From positions 332,156-396,155 of the forward strand of contig NZ_JACVOL010000001.1 in the NCBI RefSeq assembly GCF_018882415.1: a stretch of 64,000 nt of DNA, written 5' to 3'. Source of the DNA: Polynucleobacter sp. 86C-FISCH. Lineage in GTDB: Bacteria > Pseudomonadota > Gammaproteobacteria > Burkholderiales > Burkholderiaceae. Numbering within the stretch: the stretch's first letter is position 1; every line of letters starts with the position of its first letter. The position numbers were made by a program, and so were the translations under genes. The notes beneath the pieces were generated by a model. It ran no database searches. It worked only from the letters and a program-made list of their open reading frames with translations, and had not been told where the DNA came from. Positions 15,297 through 24,903 of this stretch are shown piece by piece.

Positions 15297-16416
15297 TTGC
15301 GAGCATGCCAACTTGATTTGAGAGGTCTTGGACCGCCAAAATCAAAAGAGCCATACCAAAAATCATTACAAATTCAAAAATTGCTGAAACTTTTTTTGCA
15401 AGGGTTAAAGTGCGCTCTTCGATTTGCTTGGCCCACTGCTCAACAAGCGTGATGATTCGCTTCGGAAAATTAGCAAATCCATAAAGCGCTACGATGGACT
15501 CGTTAATTTCTGGGGAGGGGAAATTCATCGACAGTCCATCCGCTTGTATTGGCGTAATAAGAGCGTCACCTAGGCTCATGCCGCCACTATGTAAACGATG
15601 GAACAACAAAGTTAAGCGCTCGCGCAAATAAGGTGTTGCCTCTTTTGATTGCGTCTTTAAGATGGTCACATCGGAGATCCCCGATGCAAGCAGAGTTGTA
15701 AAAATCATGAGCCATTGATACCCAACCAGATCTCTGTAGTAGCTCCACGGGAAATATTGTTCGGCAACCAATCGAGAGGGGCCAGTCCATCTCGGCAGCG
15801 TATAAAAAATTGCAGCAATAAAAACAATGATGCCTATCGGAATACTTAAGGCCCAGTAGGAATTTATAAAAGAACTGACTTTGTACAGAGCGCTCACCAA
15901 CCCTTGGGCTTGGGCCTCTGGTACCGCCATAGTGAGTTGCGGAATGACAGCGCTTGCCAAATACCAAAGCACCGCGACTGCAATTAGCAAATGACCTACA
16001 GAGCTAGCTAAGCCTTGGCGTAAAGTTTGAGTAAGTCTATGTTTGCGGGCTTGCTGCTCAAGAATCAGCGAGAGAGCAAACGGTAGCCTACTACTTAGTT
16101 CACCTGCCGAAATAATAATAATTTCATTTTCCGGCACTAGGCCACGCAGGCTTTGTGCGAAAGTATCACCGTTTTTTAAGCGCGAAATAATTACCGCAAT
16201 AAGTTTTGCATAGCCAGGACGCTTTTGACGCACCATCCTGTCTTGAAAGAATTTCAGCGAAGTTTCAAGCGCTATATCGTTAGCCACTTGGTCACTCAAA
16301 TGTTGGTAAAAAGGCTCTCTAATACGCCAGGCAAGGCTTTTCGGCTCCAATGAGCGTAATGATCCTTTTGCCGATTTAAATCTTGCAATTAACGCGGAGA
16401 GGCCAGAAGTACTCAT
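15292..16416 (-). CDS. pilR: PilR, inner-membrane platform protein of the pilus (GspF family)
   Basis: This 374-residue protein has three or so hydrophobic segments: near residues 135-160 (VGHLLIAVAVLWYLASAVIP), near 185-210 (ALSIPIGIIVFIAAIFYTL), and a C-terminal one (EFVMIFGMALLILAVQDL). It has two cytosolic GspF-like domains. PilR forms the platform on which PilQ acts to push pilins into the fibre. Its ATG overlaps the pilQ stop, so the two are translationally coupled. Length and layout match R64 PilR. Confidence 0.85.
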   Translation of the reverse strand: MSTSGLSALIARFKSAKGSLRSLEPKSLAWRIREPFYQHLSDQVANDIALETSLKFFQDRMVRQKRPGYAKLIAVIISRLKNGDTFAQSLRGLVPENEIIIISAGELSSRLPFALSLILEQQARKHRLTQTLRQGLASSVGHLLIAVAVLWYLASAVIPQLTMAVPEAQAQGLVSALYKVSSFINSYWALSIPIGIIVFIAAIFYTLPRWTGPSRLVAEQYFPWSYYRDLVGYQWLMIFTTLLASGISDVTILKTQSKEATPYLRERLTLLFHRLHSGGMSLGDALITPIQADGLSMNFPSPEINESIVALYGFANFPKRIITLVEQWAKQIEERTLTLAKKVSAIFEFVMIFGMALLILAVQDLSNQVGMLAK

Positions 16417-18053
16417 ATAGATGACGTTGCATCCTTCGGCAATAATGAAATGCGTCCTATGGCCTCTTCAACCGCCCGCGGATCTATAAGCCCAGAAAAT
16501 ACTTTTTCAAGCGCTTGATCAAAAATTGGCAAATCGGCATCCAGTCTTGCGCGATAATTTTTTCTGGCGACAGATGTGCCATGATTGATAAAGTCCGCCA
16601 TAAGCTCCTCATCACAGACCACAACTTCTGCGATGGCAAAACGCCCTGAGCTGCCGGTGAAATTGCATTTCTCACAACCACCCTCTTTAAATAAGAAAAC
16701 ATTCTCGAGTGAGCCACGGCTTCTAAGTGCCTTAATTAATCGGCTACTAATGTTGTTATTTTGGCCGTCGGCGAAAGAGGTTTTGCAGTGTTCACACAGT
16801 TTTGGCACTAGGCGCTGCGCAATGAGTCCACGAATAATTTCAGCATCGCAAAAACACTTGCGTGCAAGTAAAACCTGATCCATCAACTCCATGCGGTCAA
16901 CAATCGTGAACGGGCATGGCGCATGAATTGTGCTCCAGGCCTGATGGCCCGTTAGAGCGGCTTCAATTACCGACATAGCCACGGCGGGACCTCGAATCTC
17001 TCCTAAGAAGAGGGTTTTCGGGGCCATGCGCAAAGCGCCACGCACTAGGTTGGCAAATTCTATACCAACCTCTTCGTCGTTTTTTGCATTGGTGATAACC
17101 ATCTGGACAGCCCAAGCCATTGGGTTTTCAACTGGATCTTCAACGCATACCTGCCGGCAATAAGGTCGAATTCTGGCTAGCTCTTGCAGTATCTGAAACA
17201 GTGTTGATGTTTTGCCTGAGCCAGTCGGACCGCTAATGACTACAACGCCAGAAGGCGAATTCATTAGCAGGTCAATTTTTTCAATTTGATCTGCGCTATA
17301 ACCCATCTCTTTAAGTGCAAATTTTCCAGCTGGTCTAGGAGGGAAAGACAATGCTGGTAGGCCGGCTTCCTTTTGGTGACCTGATAGGTACTGGAGGCGT
17401 ATGGTCATAAAGCTTCCACCATCAGCACCCAAAGAAAATGCAGGGCCTCTAAAAATACGGCAGGAGGCTAGGCGACACTCAGGCGGAAACTCCGACCCAG
17501 AAATCTGAGCATTTTGATATGCCAACTCTTCAAACATTGCAGCTTTAGTTTGCGCAATGCCTTGAAAAATTGCCCGGGCAATAGCGTTACCTTCGGCATG
17601 AAACAAGGTTGCAAACTGATAAAGCTTGCTTTGTATTTCAAATTGAATGTCAGTATGGGTTCCTCGCATCATGAGATGAATATCTGAGGCGCCGTACTTT
17701 CCGGCGGTGGCAATTAAATCAACGGCATAGCTGCGAACCATTAGATCAGATTTCTCCATCGATAATTTTTGAGTAAAGCCCTGCTCGCGTAGGGTTGCAA
17801 TGTGTGCTATTTCGCATATTTGCACCTCTATTTCGGCACGTCTTTTGTTTCGCGCGATCCAACTTAAAAAGTACGGGTGCCCGCTAGTCCGCTTATCCGT
17901 ATAGATCACCTTTTGCGATTCATCAATTGCCACTTTGTCAAGCAATCGAATGGGGAGTGGGTCAAAACTATGGGCACTACGAGCAATCCCGTTGGCAACG
18001 AAACCATCAGGTGGCTCAATAAGCGCTTTGCGAGGAGATAATTTAAAGTCCAT
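16413..18053 (-). CDS. pilQ: PilQ, pilus assembly ATPase (GspE/PulE family)
   Basis: This 546-residue cytosolic ATPase powers thin-pilus assembly. The Walker A motif is VVVISGPTGSGKTSTLFQIL near residue 275, followed by VCVEDPVENPM (Asp box), LRMAPKTLFLGEIRGPAVA (Walker B) and GHQAWSTIHAPCP (His box). A four-cysteine cluster (CEHCKTSF and CEKCNFTG), the zinc motif of extension ATPases, follows. The start has GGAGGGGG nearby. It overlaps both pilO and pilR. The name follows R64 and is not the PilQ secretin of type IVa pili. Confidence 0.92.
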   Translation of the reverse strand: MDFKLSPRKALIEPPDGFVANGIARSAHSFDPLPIRLLDKVAIDESQKVIYTDKRTSGHPYFLSWIARNKRRAEIEVQICEIAHIATLREQGFTQKLSMEKSDLMVRSYAVDLIATAGKYGASDIHLMMRGTHTDIQFEIQSKLYQFATLFHAEGNAIARAIFQGIAQTKAAMFEELAYQNAQISGSEFPPECRLASCRIFRGPAFSLGADGGSFMTIRLQYLSGHQKEAGLPALSFPPRPAGKFALKEMGYSADQIEKIDLLMNSPSGVVVISGPTGSGKTSTLFQILQELARIRPYCRQVCVEDPVENPMAWAVQMVITNAKNDEEVGIEFANLVRGALRMAPKTLFLGEIRGPAVAMSVIEAALTGHQAWSTIHAPCPFTIVDRMELMDQVLLARKCFCDAEIIRGLIAQRLVPKLCEHCKTSFADGQNNNISSRLIKALRSRGSLENVFLFKEGGCEKCNFTGSSGRFAIAEVVVCDEELMADFINHGTSVARKNYRARLDADLPIFDQALEKVFSGLIDPRAVEEAIGRISLLPKDATSSI

Positions 18054-19284
18054 AAATCACCCCCTCCAGCTTGAACCCTTGGTCATCAGTCAGACTACTG
18101 CTGAGCCTCTGGATCCGCATACCTGGTACCTCGCTAAAATCAATTGCAAATGGGCTTGTTTTACTCGTGATAACAAAACTGGTTTTTTGTAAGCCGGCAA
18201 TTGCTGGCGTAATAGAATTGGGTCCACTAGTTTGACCGGGCAAAGGCGCAGCTTGTGAGTTATTACTGTTCCCAAGTTCCATTGTTAACCCTAGGCTTTG
18301 CGCGATAAAACGCAGCTTTAAAGCGTTCTCCGTTAAGCCGCTTGGGTTTAGGGTCTTTTCTGATTGCTGATCTCCGGCAAATTCCAAGGAAGCCGTATGC
18401 AGCACTTCCGTTCCGTCTGCATTAAGAACGCCTTCAGGTCGATCTTTTACAGTTGCGCCAGGTGCTATCTTCCAGCTTGCGCTAAAAGTAGCATCCTGAC
18501 AGCTAACAGAGCCAAGCCTCCAGCCGTATTGATTTAATGGGAGGTTAAATAATTTTGCCTTACAGGCCTCTAACCATTGATTCGGCAAGGGCTGATTTAA
18601 AGGAGCCAGTGCTTTTAATTTCGTGGCTCTATCTTGTTCTGCACGTAATTTCAGCGCTTGCTCATGCGCGACCCTTTCAGACTCTTTAACTTGCCAATAG
18701 GCAATACCTGCGCTTAGCATACAAAGTGTTAATACACCTATTAGCAACGGTAATCGAACCTTGATATTGCGGGCAATATTTTTGATGGGCACCAGTTTTG
18801 CTTTTGGAATTTCGTGGCGGGATTCTTTTTCAATCGTCTGATCGAGTAATGCCTCCAAATATTCGAGATCACCCTCTGAAACATTCCAATCACTAAAACT
18901 TGCATGCAAGTTTCTAATTTGTTCAATTTCTTCTTGGGTACCAACTACATCACCGTCAGGCAATATTGAGTAGCCGTCGCGAACTGCCAAATACCAGTAC
19001 CGACCATTCCCTAGATTGAAAATTCCATACCAAGGCTCCATATTTGCATGAGCCAGTTTTGCTGCCAAGCTATAGACTTTTGGCCTAAAAAATTTTTTAC
19101 CTGAATCAACTAAAGACTCATCACTAAAACCAACCTGAGTTGATAATTCAGCAAATCGTAGTCCGTAAGCCAGCGCTCCAAAATGGTTCGCTTCCGCTTT
19201 AATTTCTTGAGTGGTAGGCTTAGCATCAAATGCTTGCCACTGCATCCCCAACATCCATTGTGTTTTTTTAAACTGAAGAATCAT
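18043..19284 (-). CDS. pilO: PilO, pilus assembly protein with cytosolic and periplasmic parts
   Basis: This 413-residue protein has an N-terminal cytosolic domain of about 180 residues. A single membrane segment (LPLLIGVLTLCMLSAGIAYW) follows, then a helical stretch and a periplasmic domain. This layout is typical of the PilO2-type proteins of IncI pili, which link PilQ to the outer-membrane secretin. Its ATG overlaps the stop of the 61-residue ORF as ATGA, and it overlaps pilQ by 11 nt. Confidence 0.75.
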   Translation of the reverse strand: MILQFKKTQWMLGMQWQAFDAKPTTQEIKAEANHFGALAYGLRFAELSTQVGFSDESLVDSGKKFFRPKVYSLAAKLAHANMEPWYGIFNLGNGRYWYLAVRDGYSILPDGDVVGTQEEIEQIRNLHASFSDWNVSEGDLEYLEALLDQTIEKESRHEIPKAKLVPIKNIARNIKVRLPLLIGVLTLCMLSAGIAYWQVKESERVAHEQALKLRAEQDRATKLKALAPLNQPLPNQWLEACKAKLFNLPLNQYGWRLGSVSCQDATFSASWKIAPGATVKDRPEGVLNADGTEVLHTASLEFAGDQQSEKTLNPSGLTENALKLRFIAQSLGLTMELGNSNNSQAAPLPGQTSGPNSITPAIAGLQKTSFVITSKTSPFAIDFSEVPGMRIQRLSSSLTDDQGFKLEGVIYGL

Positions 19285-19466
19285 TTGACCGCTCCTTGGC
19301 TAAATGCACAAAGCTTTCGATCTACTTTTAAAAGCATCTTATTTAACAACCTCTCCTCTTTTAGATTCTTTGGAAATCGTGTTGCGTTCGATAAAATCCA
19401 ATGCACAAGAAAGAGCTCATCCTTATTAAAGGTGATGGAGGTAGATTCCAATTTCTGTTTGGTCAT
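19281..19466 (-). CDS. Small 61-residue protein inside the pilus operon
   Basis: I do not recognise this protein. It is basic and hydrophilic (LSNATRFPKNLKEERLLNKM) with no membrane segment or signal. Its stop overlaps the pilO ATG as ATGA, which is strong evidence that it is translated and coupled. It lies between pilP and pilO, where R64 has no extra gene. It could be an assembly factor or a regulator of pilO translation. The ribosome site is weak. Confidence 0.6.
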   Translation of the reverse strand: MTKQKLESTSITFNKDELFLVHWILSNATRFPKNLKEERLLNKMLLKVDRKLCAFSQGAVK

Positions 19467-19494
19467 AAATTTTGATCTTGGCTAAAGAAGTGAA

Positions 19495-20127
19495 TTAAGG
19501 GGTGATTAAGTAATCCGCGTTAGTGCCGCTGGTAATCAGCGGTAATGAGCGCCTGGTCTTACCAGAACCAAATTGCACCGCGTTGGGAGTAATGTCGGTA
19601 ATTAGTCCAAACCCAGGAACACTGGTTCCAGTTGATGCTGTAAGAGCTTGACCATTTGCGAGAAGGATGTTGGCGCGATAACTACCCTCTGCACCAGCAA
19701 TCATTACCACTCGAGGGGCAGGCGAAGTATTACTACCAACACCCTCCGAGGTTGCATTAACCCCTTTTGGAGCTGCAGGTCCAGCATTGCCGCCTTGCGC
19801 AATTAATTTATTCTTTAGTTCGGCATTCTTTAATTGTTCAGCTAGCATCACATTTTCTGATCGTAATTTTTCCAAATCCCCAAATGACGGACCCGCCCAT
19901 GCCGTTGTTGGAGTGGCGCTTGTGGGTAATGTTTCCGAATTAGGGGCTGTTGCTGACGCGGGAATTTTGACGCCGCTTTCGTGAACAGCATTTGCGGTCA
20001 CTAAATTTCCGAAAGTCTGCGCTTGGGTTGAGCTAGCCGACAATGTAAAGTTGAAAAGCAATACTAATGAGGCGGCAATCCTCATATAATTTTTCTGATT
20101 CATAATTTCTTTCTCAAACATTTTCAC
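19495..20127 (-). CDS. pilP: PilP-like periplasmic pilus assembly protein
   Basis: This 210-residue protein has an N-terminal signal peptide (SLVLLFNFTLSASSTQA), a short coiled stretch (DLEKLRSENVMLAEQLKNAE) and a compact C-terminal domain (YRANILLANGQALTASTGTS). The last domain resembles the C-terminal domain of PilP of IncI pili, which connects the secretin to inner-membrane parts. The frame begins with GTG at 20127 overlapping the pilN stop; the next ATG is 6 bases further in. Order pilN-pilP-pilO supports the assignment. Confidence 0.75.
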   Translation of the reverse strand: MKMFEKEIMNQKNYMRIAASLVLLFNFTLSASSTQAQTFGNLVTANAVHESGVKIPASATAPNSETLPTSATPTTAWAGPSFGDLEKLRSENVMLAEQLKNAELKNKLIAQGGNAGPAAPKGVNATSEGVGSNTSPAPRVVMIAGAEGSYRANILLANGQALTASTGTSVPGFGLITDITPNAVQFGSGKTRRSLPLITSGTNADYLITP

Positions 20128-21863
20128 AACACTTTGGCTGTAACAACAATAGCCATAATTTGTCTACCGGAAGTTGCATCAAACCCGCCACCCAGAAGAT
20201 AGAAAAAGGGGGATAAAATCCCAGCGTTTTGATTCGTGCCGGTTTCTTTCGTGAGGCTGGTCAGAAGCAAAGCATCGCCTGGCGTTAGAGTTACGGTATT
20301 TTGGAAAGTGCTGGTATCAATGTCGGGCGTTTGAATGGAGGCCTGAGATGATCCCGACCCACTGGTCACTGTCTTTAGGGAGACCAAGGCACTATTTGTC
20401 ATAGTCATGGCCAGCACGATCTTGCCATTGATAATGCGTGGCACAAACATGGCTGTAAATCCAACAGTAAATGTCCCAGGGGTAAGTGATGTTGTAGTGC
20501 CGACGTTTGCTGAGGTCGTAGAGTTAGAGGAAGCAAGGTAGCTCTGCTGGCGGGCCAACTGAACTGGTGTTGGTTGGCCATTCATCGCAATCGCTTGCTG
20601 ATGAAGTTTTTCGGACACCTTGCCTATGGTTGAAAGTGCGTTGAATGCCGCTGTTGAGCCTGCGTAATTCGAAGAGTTGATTACAGAAGCGCCAATATTG
20701 AAAGGTGTAATACCCCCAATGACTGCTGGGGTTTGAACACCGGTAACATTAAAACCCAGATTACCAGTGGATTTAAAAATCACACTAGGATTCCAGCTAT
20801 AGTTCTCTTCGTTATTTACAGCAACCGTATAAATGTTGACATCAATCTGAACCTGCTGCGATAACTGATCAGACAACGTTTTTACCCATGTTTCCATATG
20901 TCGCACTTCTGCAGGGGACCCGGTAACCGTAATAGAACCTGCTGCTGCATTGACTGCTACTTCAGCGCCTTTACCGACCACCTTGGCTGTTGTTTCAATA
21001 TCTTTCCAAAGATCTACGTCATAACGTGAAGTGCTGTCAGCGCCGGAAGAGCTGTTTGCACCACCCGAGGCGGCGGCACCACCAGAACCCGATGAGCCAG
21101 AAACTGAGGATGAGGTGGTTGTAATGGTGGAGCTACCCTTGAAGGTACGAGCGATGGTTGGGAGGTAAAAGGTTTTTGATTCACTCCGAAAAAATAGTGC
21201 TTTGCCATCGGCAAACTTCCACCACACTCCAGTTTTTTGCGCGAGCTGATCTAATAGACCGTTTAAGGTACCCTCATAGTTAAGGGTCATTGGAATCTGA
21301 AGTGGCAACCGTGTTAGCGGTGTAGTTGTTGGCGCCTGAAAGTTCGCACCAAGCGAAGTGCTCGGTGTTATTGGGCCGCCAAGTGGGGCTGGTAGGCCGG
21401 AGCCGTTCATGGCATTGGGTGCAATTGCAGCCGGGGTAGGTGGTGGGGAAAGGGTATTCGACGCCCCTGATATACCTGCACCACTCATGGTTGCCTGAGT
21501 TGCTGTATTAACCTGGAGACCTGTTAAGTCAACCGCGATGTTAAATTCTTCGCTGATCCAATGCGCCACATCAGGCAAAAGAACTGAACGCGAAGGCTTG
21601 TACACCACCTTCTTTTTTAAGAGTGGCGATAATTGCTCCGCAACACTAATCTTCTCTCCAGCTAAATACGCCCCTGAATTTTTAAGTACTACAGGTCGTG
21701 CAGGATCGGTATTTCCATACTTTGCCAGCTGCTCCTCATAAGCAGCTTGTCGCTGATTATTCTTTGCTCCAATAAAACCTGAACAGGCGGAAACCAAGAA
21801 GCAGGCCGTCAAAAGCAAAGCCCACAAACCTCTTCTTTTTGTTTTTGTGTTGAAATTTTTCAT
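20124..21863 (-). CDS. pilN: PilN, lipoprotein secretin of the thin pilus
   Basis: This 579-residue protein starts with a lipoprotein signal peptide (LLLTACFLVSAC, lipidated Cys27). An N-terminal secretin-type domain is followed by a Ser/Gly linker (about residues 245-275) and the secretin barrel (QVQIDVNIYTVAVNNEENYS onward). The end, ILSPFFYLLGGGFDATSGRQ, matches the conserved secretin C-terminus. It forms the outer-membrane ring through which the pilus leaves. Its ATG overlaps the pilL stop, and it is coupled to pilP. Length matches R64 PilN. Confidence 0.9.
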   Translation of the reverse strand: MKNFNTKTKRRGLWALLLTACFLVSACSGFIGAKNNQRQAAYEEQLAKYGNTDPARPVVLKNSGAYLAGEKISVAEQLSPLLKKKVVYKPSRSVLLPDVAHWISEEFNIAVDLTGLQVNTATQATMSGAGISGASNTLSPPPTPAAIAPNAMNGSGLPAPLGGPITPSTSLGANFQAPTTTPLTRLPLQIPMTLNYEGTLNGLLDQLAQKTGVWWKFADGKALFFRSESKTFYLPTIARTFKGSSTITTTSSSVSGSSGSGGAAASGGANSSSGADSTSRYDVDLWKDIETTAKVVGKGAEVAVNAAAGSITVTGSPAEVRHMETWVKTLSDQLSQQVQIDVNIYTVAVNNEENYSWNPSVIFKSTGNLGFNVTGVQTPAVIGGITPFNIGASVINSSNYAGSTAAFNALSTIGKVSEKLHQQAIAMNGQPTPVQLARQQSYLASSNSTTSANVGTTTSLTPGTFTVGFTAMFVPRIINGKIVLAMTMTNSALVSLKTVTSGSGSSQASIQTPDIDTSTFQNTVTLTPGDALLLTSLTKETGTNQNAGILSPFFYLLGGGFDATSGRQIMAIVVTAKVL

Positions 21864-22648
21864 TGCGGTGTGACTCCAGGGCCGGTGATAACCAAAGTTT
21901 TATTGGCGTTATAAAAATTGGCGTGAATGAGAACCCCATTGGTTGAGAGGGTTTCAATTACTTTTGCTGCTGCTACGTCAAAATTTCCAGAAAATTCGGA
22001 ATTGGCGGGAATTACCCAGTCTTTATCAAACTGCCAAACTAATGACCAATCCGAATCCTTGGCCCACTTAGTTAACTCTGAGCGAATGGTTTCACCTTTT
22101 TTGAGCTGCCAATACCGAGTTGGGGGCTCTATTGCTATTGCCGGTATATTTTTTTGTGGTTCTTTTGATTCAGTAAGGCCAATGTCTAGCTCTCCCCCTG
22201 AGGAAACGGTTACTTTTTCTGTGATTGAGTAAGACCCGCGCGGTCCAGCAATAGTGGTAACAATCTGCTCAGAACCAAGGGCTGCCCTCTTAACTACTAA
22301 ACTGTTGTCCGTCAAGTACCACTCAAGTTGCAGCGGATGAAAAATATCATCGAGTGCTTGGCCGATCGTACCGTTGACAACTTTCCAAGTGACTACCTTG
22401 CTCATGCTCAGATTGCTATTCAAGTAAATTGCAGACACCGTTGGCAACAATTTTTCTAGTGCCAAGCCCACCGGCAACTTGCCAGAGCCGCTGTATGGAG
22501 CCGTATCCAGTGTCGCAGCTGGCATCGATTTGTTGCTAATACTTTTTACAGCTGGGGTAGCAGCGGACACCTGTGAATGCAATAAGCTGATAACTGCCAC
22601 TGGTGCAAAAATAAAAGGCGCTAACGACCGCAAAGATTTAATACTCAT
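21860..22648 (-). CDS. pilL: PilL-like protein with TcpQ-type C-terminal domain
   Basis: The frame is open from 22678, but the ATG at 22648 overlaps the topB stop as ATGA and has GGAG upstream, so it is chosen (262 residues). A signal peptide is cut near SQVSAA. The C-terminal domain, with IRSELTKWAKDSDWSLVWQF and IETLSTNGVLIHANFYN, matches the TcpQ/PilL domain. That domain binds the secretin and helps it insert. R64 PilL is longer, so this may be a reduced form. It opens the pilus operon. Confidence 0.78.
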   Translation of the reverse strand: MSIKSLRSLAPFIFAPVAVISLLHSQVSAATPAVKSISNKSMPAATLDTAPYSGSGKLPVGLALEKLLPTVSAIYLNSNLSMSKVVTWKVVNGTIGQALDDIFHPLQLEWYLTDNSLVVKRAALGSEQIVTTIAGPRGSYSITEKVTVSSGGELDIGLTESKEPQKNIPAIAIEPPTRYWQLKKGETIRSELTKWAKDSDWSLVWQFDKDWVIPANSEFSGNFDVAAAKVIETLSTNGVLIHANFYNANKTLVITGPGVTPQ

Positions 22649-24819
22649 TGATTTGCAACTCCTTCGCGTAGTGGCCACTTTGAGCCAAGTTCTTTTGAAT
22701 TTTTATACCCTGGCCACCAAGAAATCCCACAAGACATACAGCGGAAATAGGTCTTGTCAGCCCTCGTTTTTAGTGATGCAGTGGGTTTATTGCATTGATC
22801 ACAATTGGGCCCTTTTAGATTTGCTTTGGAGCTGGAAGAGCTACTTTTTGGCAAATCCTCAAACTGCTTACCGGGTTTTCCAGAATCATCTGCAAATCTA
22901 GCGCAGCATTCAGCGCAAGCATGGTATGTGCCTCCTGATTTGCTGGTTCGCAAGATGCACTTAGCGCCATGGCAAGCGGGGCAAACATTAAAAGTCAACG
23001 TGGCCAAATCAATAAAATTTGCATTGAGCAGCGCACTGCACAAGAGGCGCGCTGTATCTTTTACTGAACTCAAAAATGCATCTAATGTAAGTCGGCCCAT
23101 TGCAATATCAGCCAATGCATCTTCTTGCAATGCAGTTGTCGCGGCTTGCGCAAAAGTTGCCGTGCCAACATCTTTTCTCAGCCACGAAATTAACTGCGTG
23201 CCTTTTAGTGTTGCAATTAAATTTTTGCCCTTACGCTCTACGTAACCCTTGCTAATCAGCGCCTCCAACATTGCTGCTCTAGTGGCCTCTGTTCCAAGAC
23301 CAGAGGTCTCCTTAAGGCGCTCTTTTAGCTTTGGATCATCAATATATTTATGGACGGATTTCATTGCCGCAATTAGGGTGCCATCCGTGTAATGTTTTAA
23401 AGGTGCCGTCTCTTTGCTAAGTACCTCAGCTTTATTACAAAGGAGCGCCCGGCCCTTCTCGAGGTCTGGTAACTGGGAAAAGCTCGTGGAGTCGCCATCC
23501 TCTTGCTGCTCGTCTGATTCACTTCCTGACCACCCTGCAACCAAAACTGTACGAGACTTAGCTAAGAAAACTTTTGACGGGTCGTTGTCCAAAGTAAATT
23601 TTGCTTGACGCACCTCAAAAGATTCTGGCTCCATAAAAAGCTGGGCAAACGACTTTTTAATGAGTTCAAAAACTTTAATGGTGTTTGAATCTAAGTTAGC
23701 CCCCTTTGTGACCACCCCAGTAGGAATAATTCCGTGGTGCGCTTCTACTTTTGAAGTATTCCAAGCAACATGCTGGCGCTTTGGATCAATCCCTTCTCCA
23801 ATTAACCCTAAATCTGTCAATATCTGATTCGCTTTAGAAAACATCTCAAGCGGTAAGTAAGCGCAATCAGTTCTCGGATAAGTGGTTAATTTCGCCTCGT
23901 AGAGTGTTTGTGCTGCTGCGAGTGTTTGTGCTGCCGAAAGACCTAGCAATCTGCTAGTAGCTGCCTGTAAAGTCCCCAAAGTAAAAGGCATTGGGGCAGA
24001 ACGAGTTCCGGGCTTACAAGCAAACTCCGATACCACTAAAGTTGCACCAACCAATTCCAAACACAACTGTTGTGCGATTTCTTCTTTTAATAGAAGGCCT
24101 TGCTCATTTAAAAATTCCTCAGGTATTGACCACCGAGCGACAATGCCATCAAGTGTTATTTCCAATAAATAATGGTTTTGTTTTGTGAAATTCTTAATTG
24201 CAGCATCACGATCAGTAATTAAAGCGAGTGTTGGTGTTTGCACCCTGCCTACGCTCCACGCACCCTGCTCACCCATTGCCTGAAGATTACGAGAGAGCGC
24301 AATTGAGGCATTTAAAGAAATTAGCCAATCAGCGCGTTGGCGTGCAAGAGCGGAATCGTAGATGCGACTGTAATCGCTGTTGGACTTAATTTTGGCCAAG
24401 GCCAACTTGACGCTCTCAGCATCAAGACTGGAAAGCCAAAGCCTCGAGGTTTTACCATTCCAACCCAAAACTGGAAATAGCTCATCAACCAGTAATTGGC
24501 CCTCTCGATCCGCATCACCCGCATTTACGACCTCATTAGCCTCCTTCAAGAGGCTTTTAATGACCTTAACTTGATCAGCGGCTTTTGGTCTTGGTGACAA
24601 CTTAAAAACATCAGGGATTACTGGGAGATGGTTTGGCAACACTTTGCCGCCTTCTACGTAATACTCTGGCTGCGCTTGCTCAAGTAGGTGCCCATAACAC
24701 CAGGTAACTTTAGTATCTACAGACGGAAGATCATAGAAGCCTGAACCTTTTTTACCACCACCCAAAGCATCAGCAATGGCAGCGGCGACAGAGGGTTTTT
24801 CGGCAATAAAGAGACGCAT
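22645..24819 (-). CDS. topB: DNA topoisomerase III (TopB/TraE type)
   Basis: This is a type IA topoisomerase. The N-terminal Toprim domain is seen in MRLFIAEKPSVAAAIADALG and NAGDADREGQLLVDEL (acidic DxD). The active-site tyrosine is in EAKLTTYPRTDCAYLP. Two zinc-ribbon-like modules lie at the C-terminus (CPACHGAKC...CAECC, and CDQCNKPT...CMSCG). Such enzymes are common on conjugative elements and resolve replication or transfer intermediates. The start is the ATG at 24819, because it begins the conserved Toprim strand; the frame opens at a TTG 15 bases earlier. It is coupled to pilL. Confidence 0.93.
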   Translation of the reverse strand: MRLFIAEKPSVAAAIADALGGGKKGSGFYDLPSVDTKVTWCYGHLLEQAQPEYYVEGGKVLPNHLPVIPDVFKLSPRPKAADQVKVIKSLLKEANEVVNAGDADREGQLLVDELFPVLGWNGKTSRLWLSSLDAESVKLALAKIKSNSDYSRIYDSALARQRADWLISLNASIALSRNLQAMGEQGAWSVGRVQTPTLALITDRDAAIKNFTKQNHYLLEITLDGIVARWSIPEEFLNEQGLLLKEEIAQQLCLELVGATLVVSEFACKPGTRSAPMPFTLGTLQAATSRLLGLSAAQTLAAAQTLYEAKLTTYPRTDCAYLPLEMFSKANQILTDLGLIGEGIDPKRQHVAWNTSKVEAHHGIIPTGVVTKGANLDSNTIKVFELIKKSFAQLFMEPESFEVRQAKFTLDNDPSKVFLAKSRTVLVAGWSGSESDEQQEDGDSTSFSQLPDLEKGRALLCNKAEVLSKETAPLKHYTDGTLIAAMKSVHKYIDDPKLKERLKETSGLGTEATRAAMLEALISKGYVERKGKNLIATLKGTQLISWLRKDVGTATFAQAATTALQEDALADIAMGRLTLDAFLSSVKDTARLLCSALLNANFIDLATLTFNVCPACHGAKCILRTSKSGGTYHACAECCARFADDSGKPGKQFEDLPKSSSSSSKANLKGPNCDQCNKPTASLKTRADKTYFRCMSCGISWWPGYKNSKELGSKWPLREGVANQ

Positions 24820-24851
24820 ATAGGTATGTTCCAAAAGTGGTTCTACCTATA

Positions 24852-24869
24852 ATGCGCAGGGCGTTCACC
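24852..24869 (-). promoter_or_regulatory. Repeated element copy 5, upstream of topB
   Basis: The minus strand reads GGTGAACGCCCTGCGCAT and continues TATAGGTA. It lies 32 nt upstream of the topB start and would drive the whole topB-pil operon. It is identical over 18 bp to the trbB and 28176 copies. Confidence 0.6.
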
Positions 24870-24903
24870 CCCTATTTAGAAATTCTTGAACGCCCAGGCA
24901 AGC

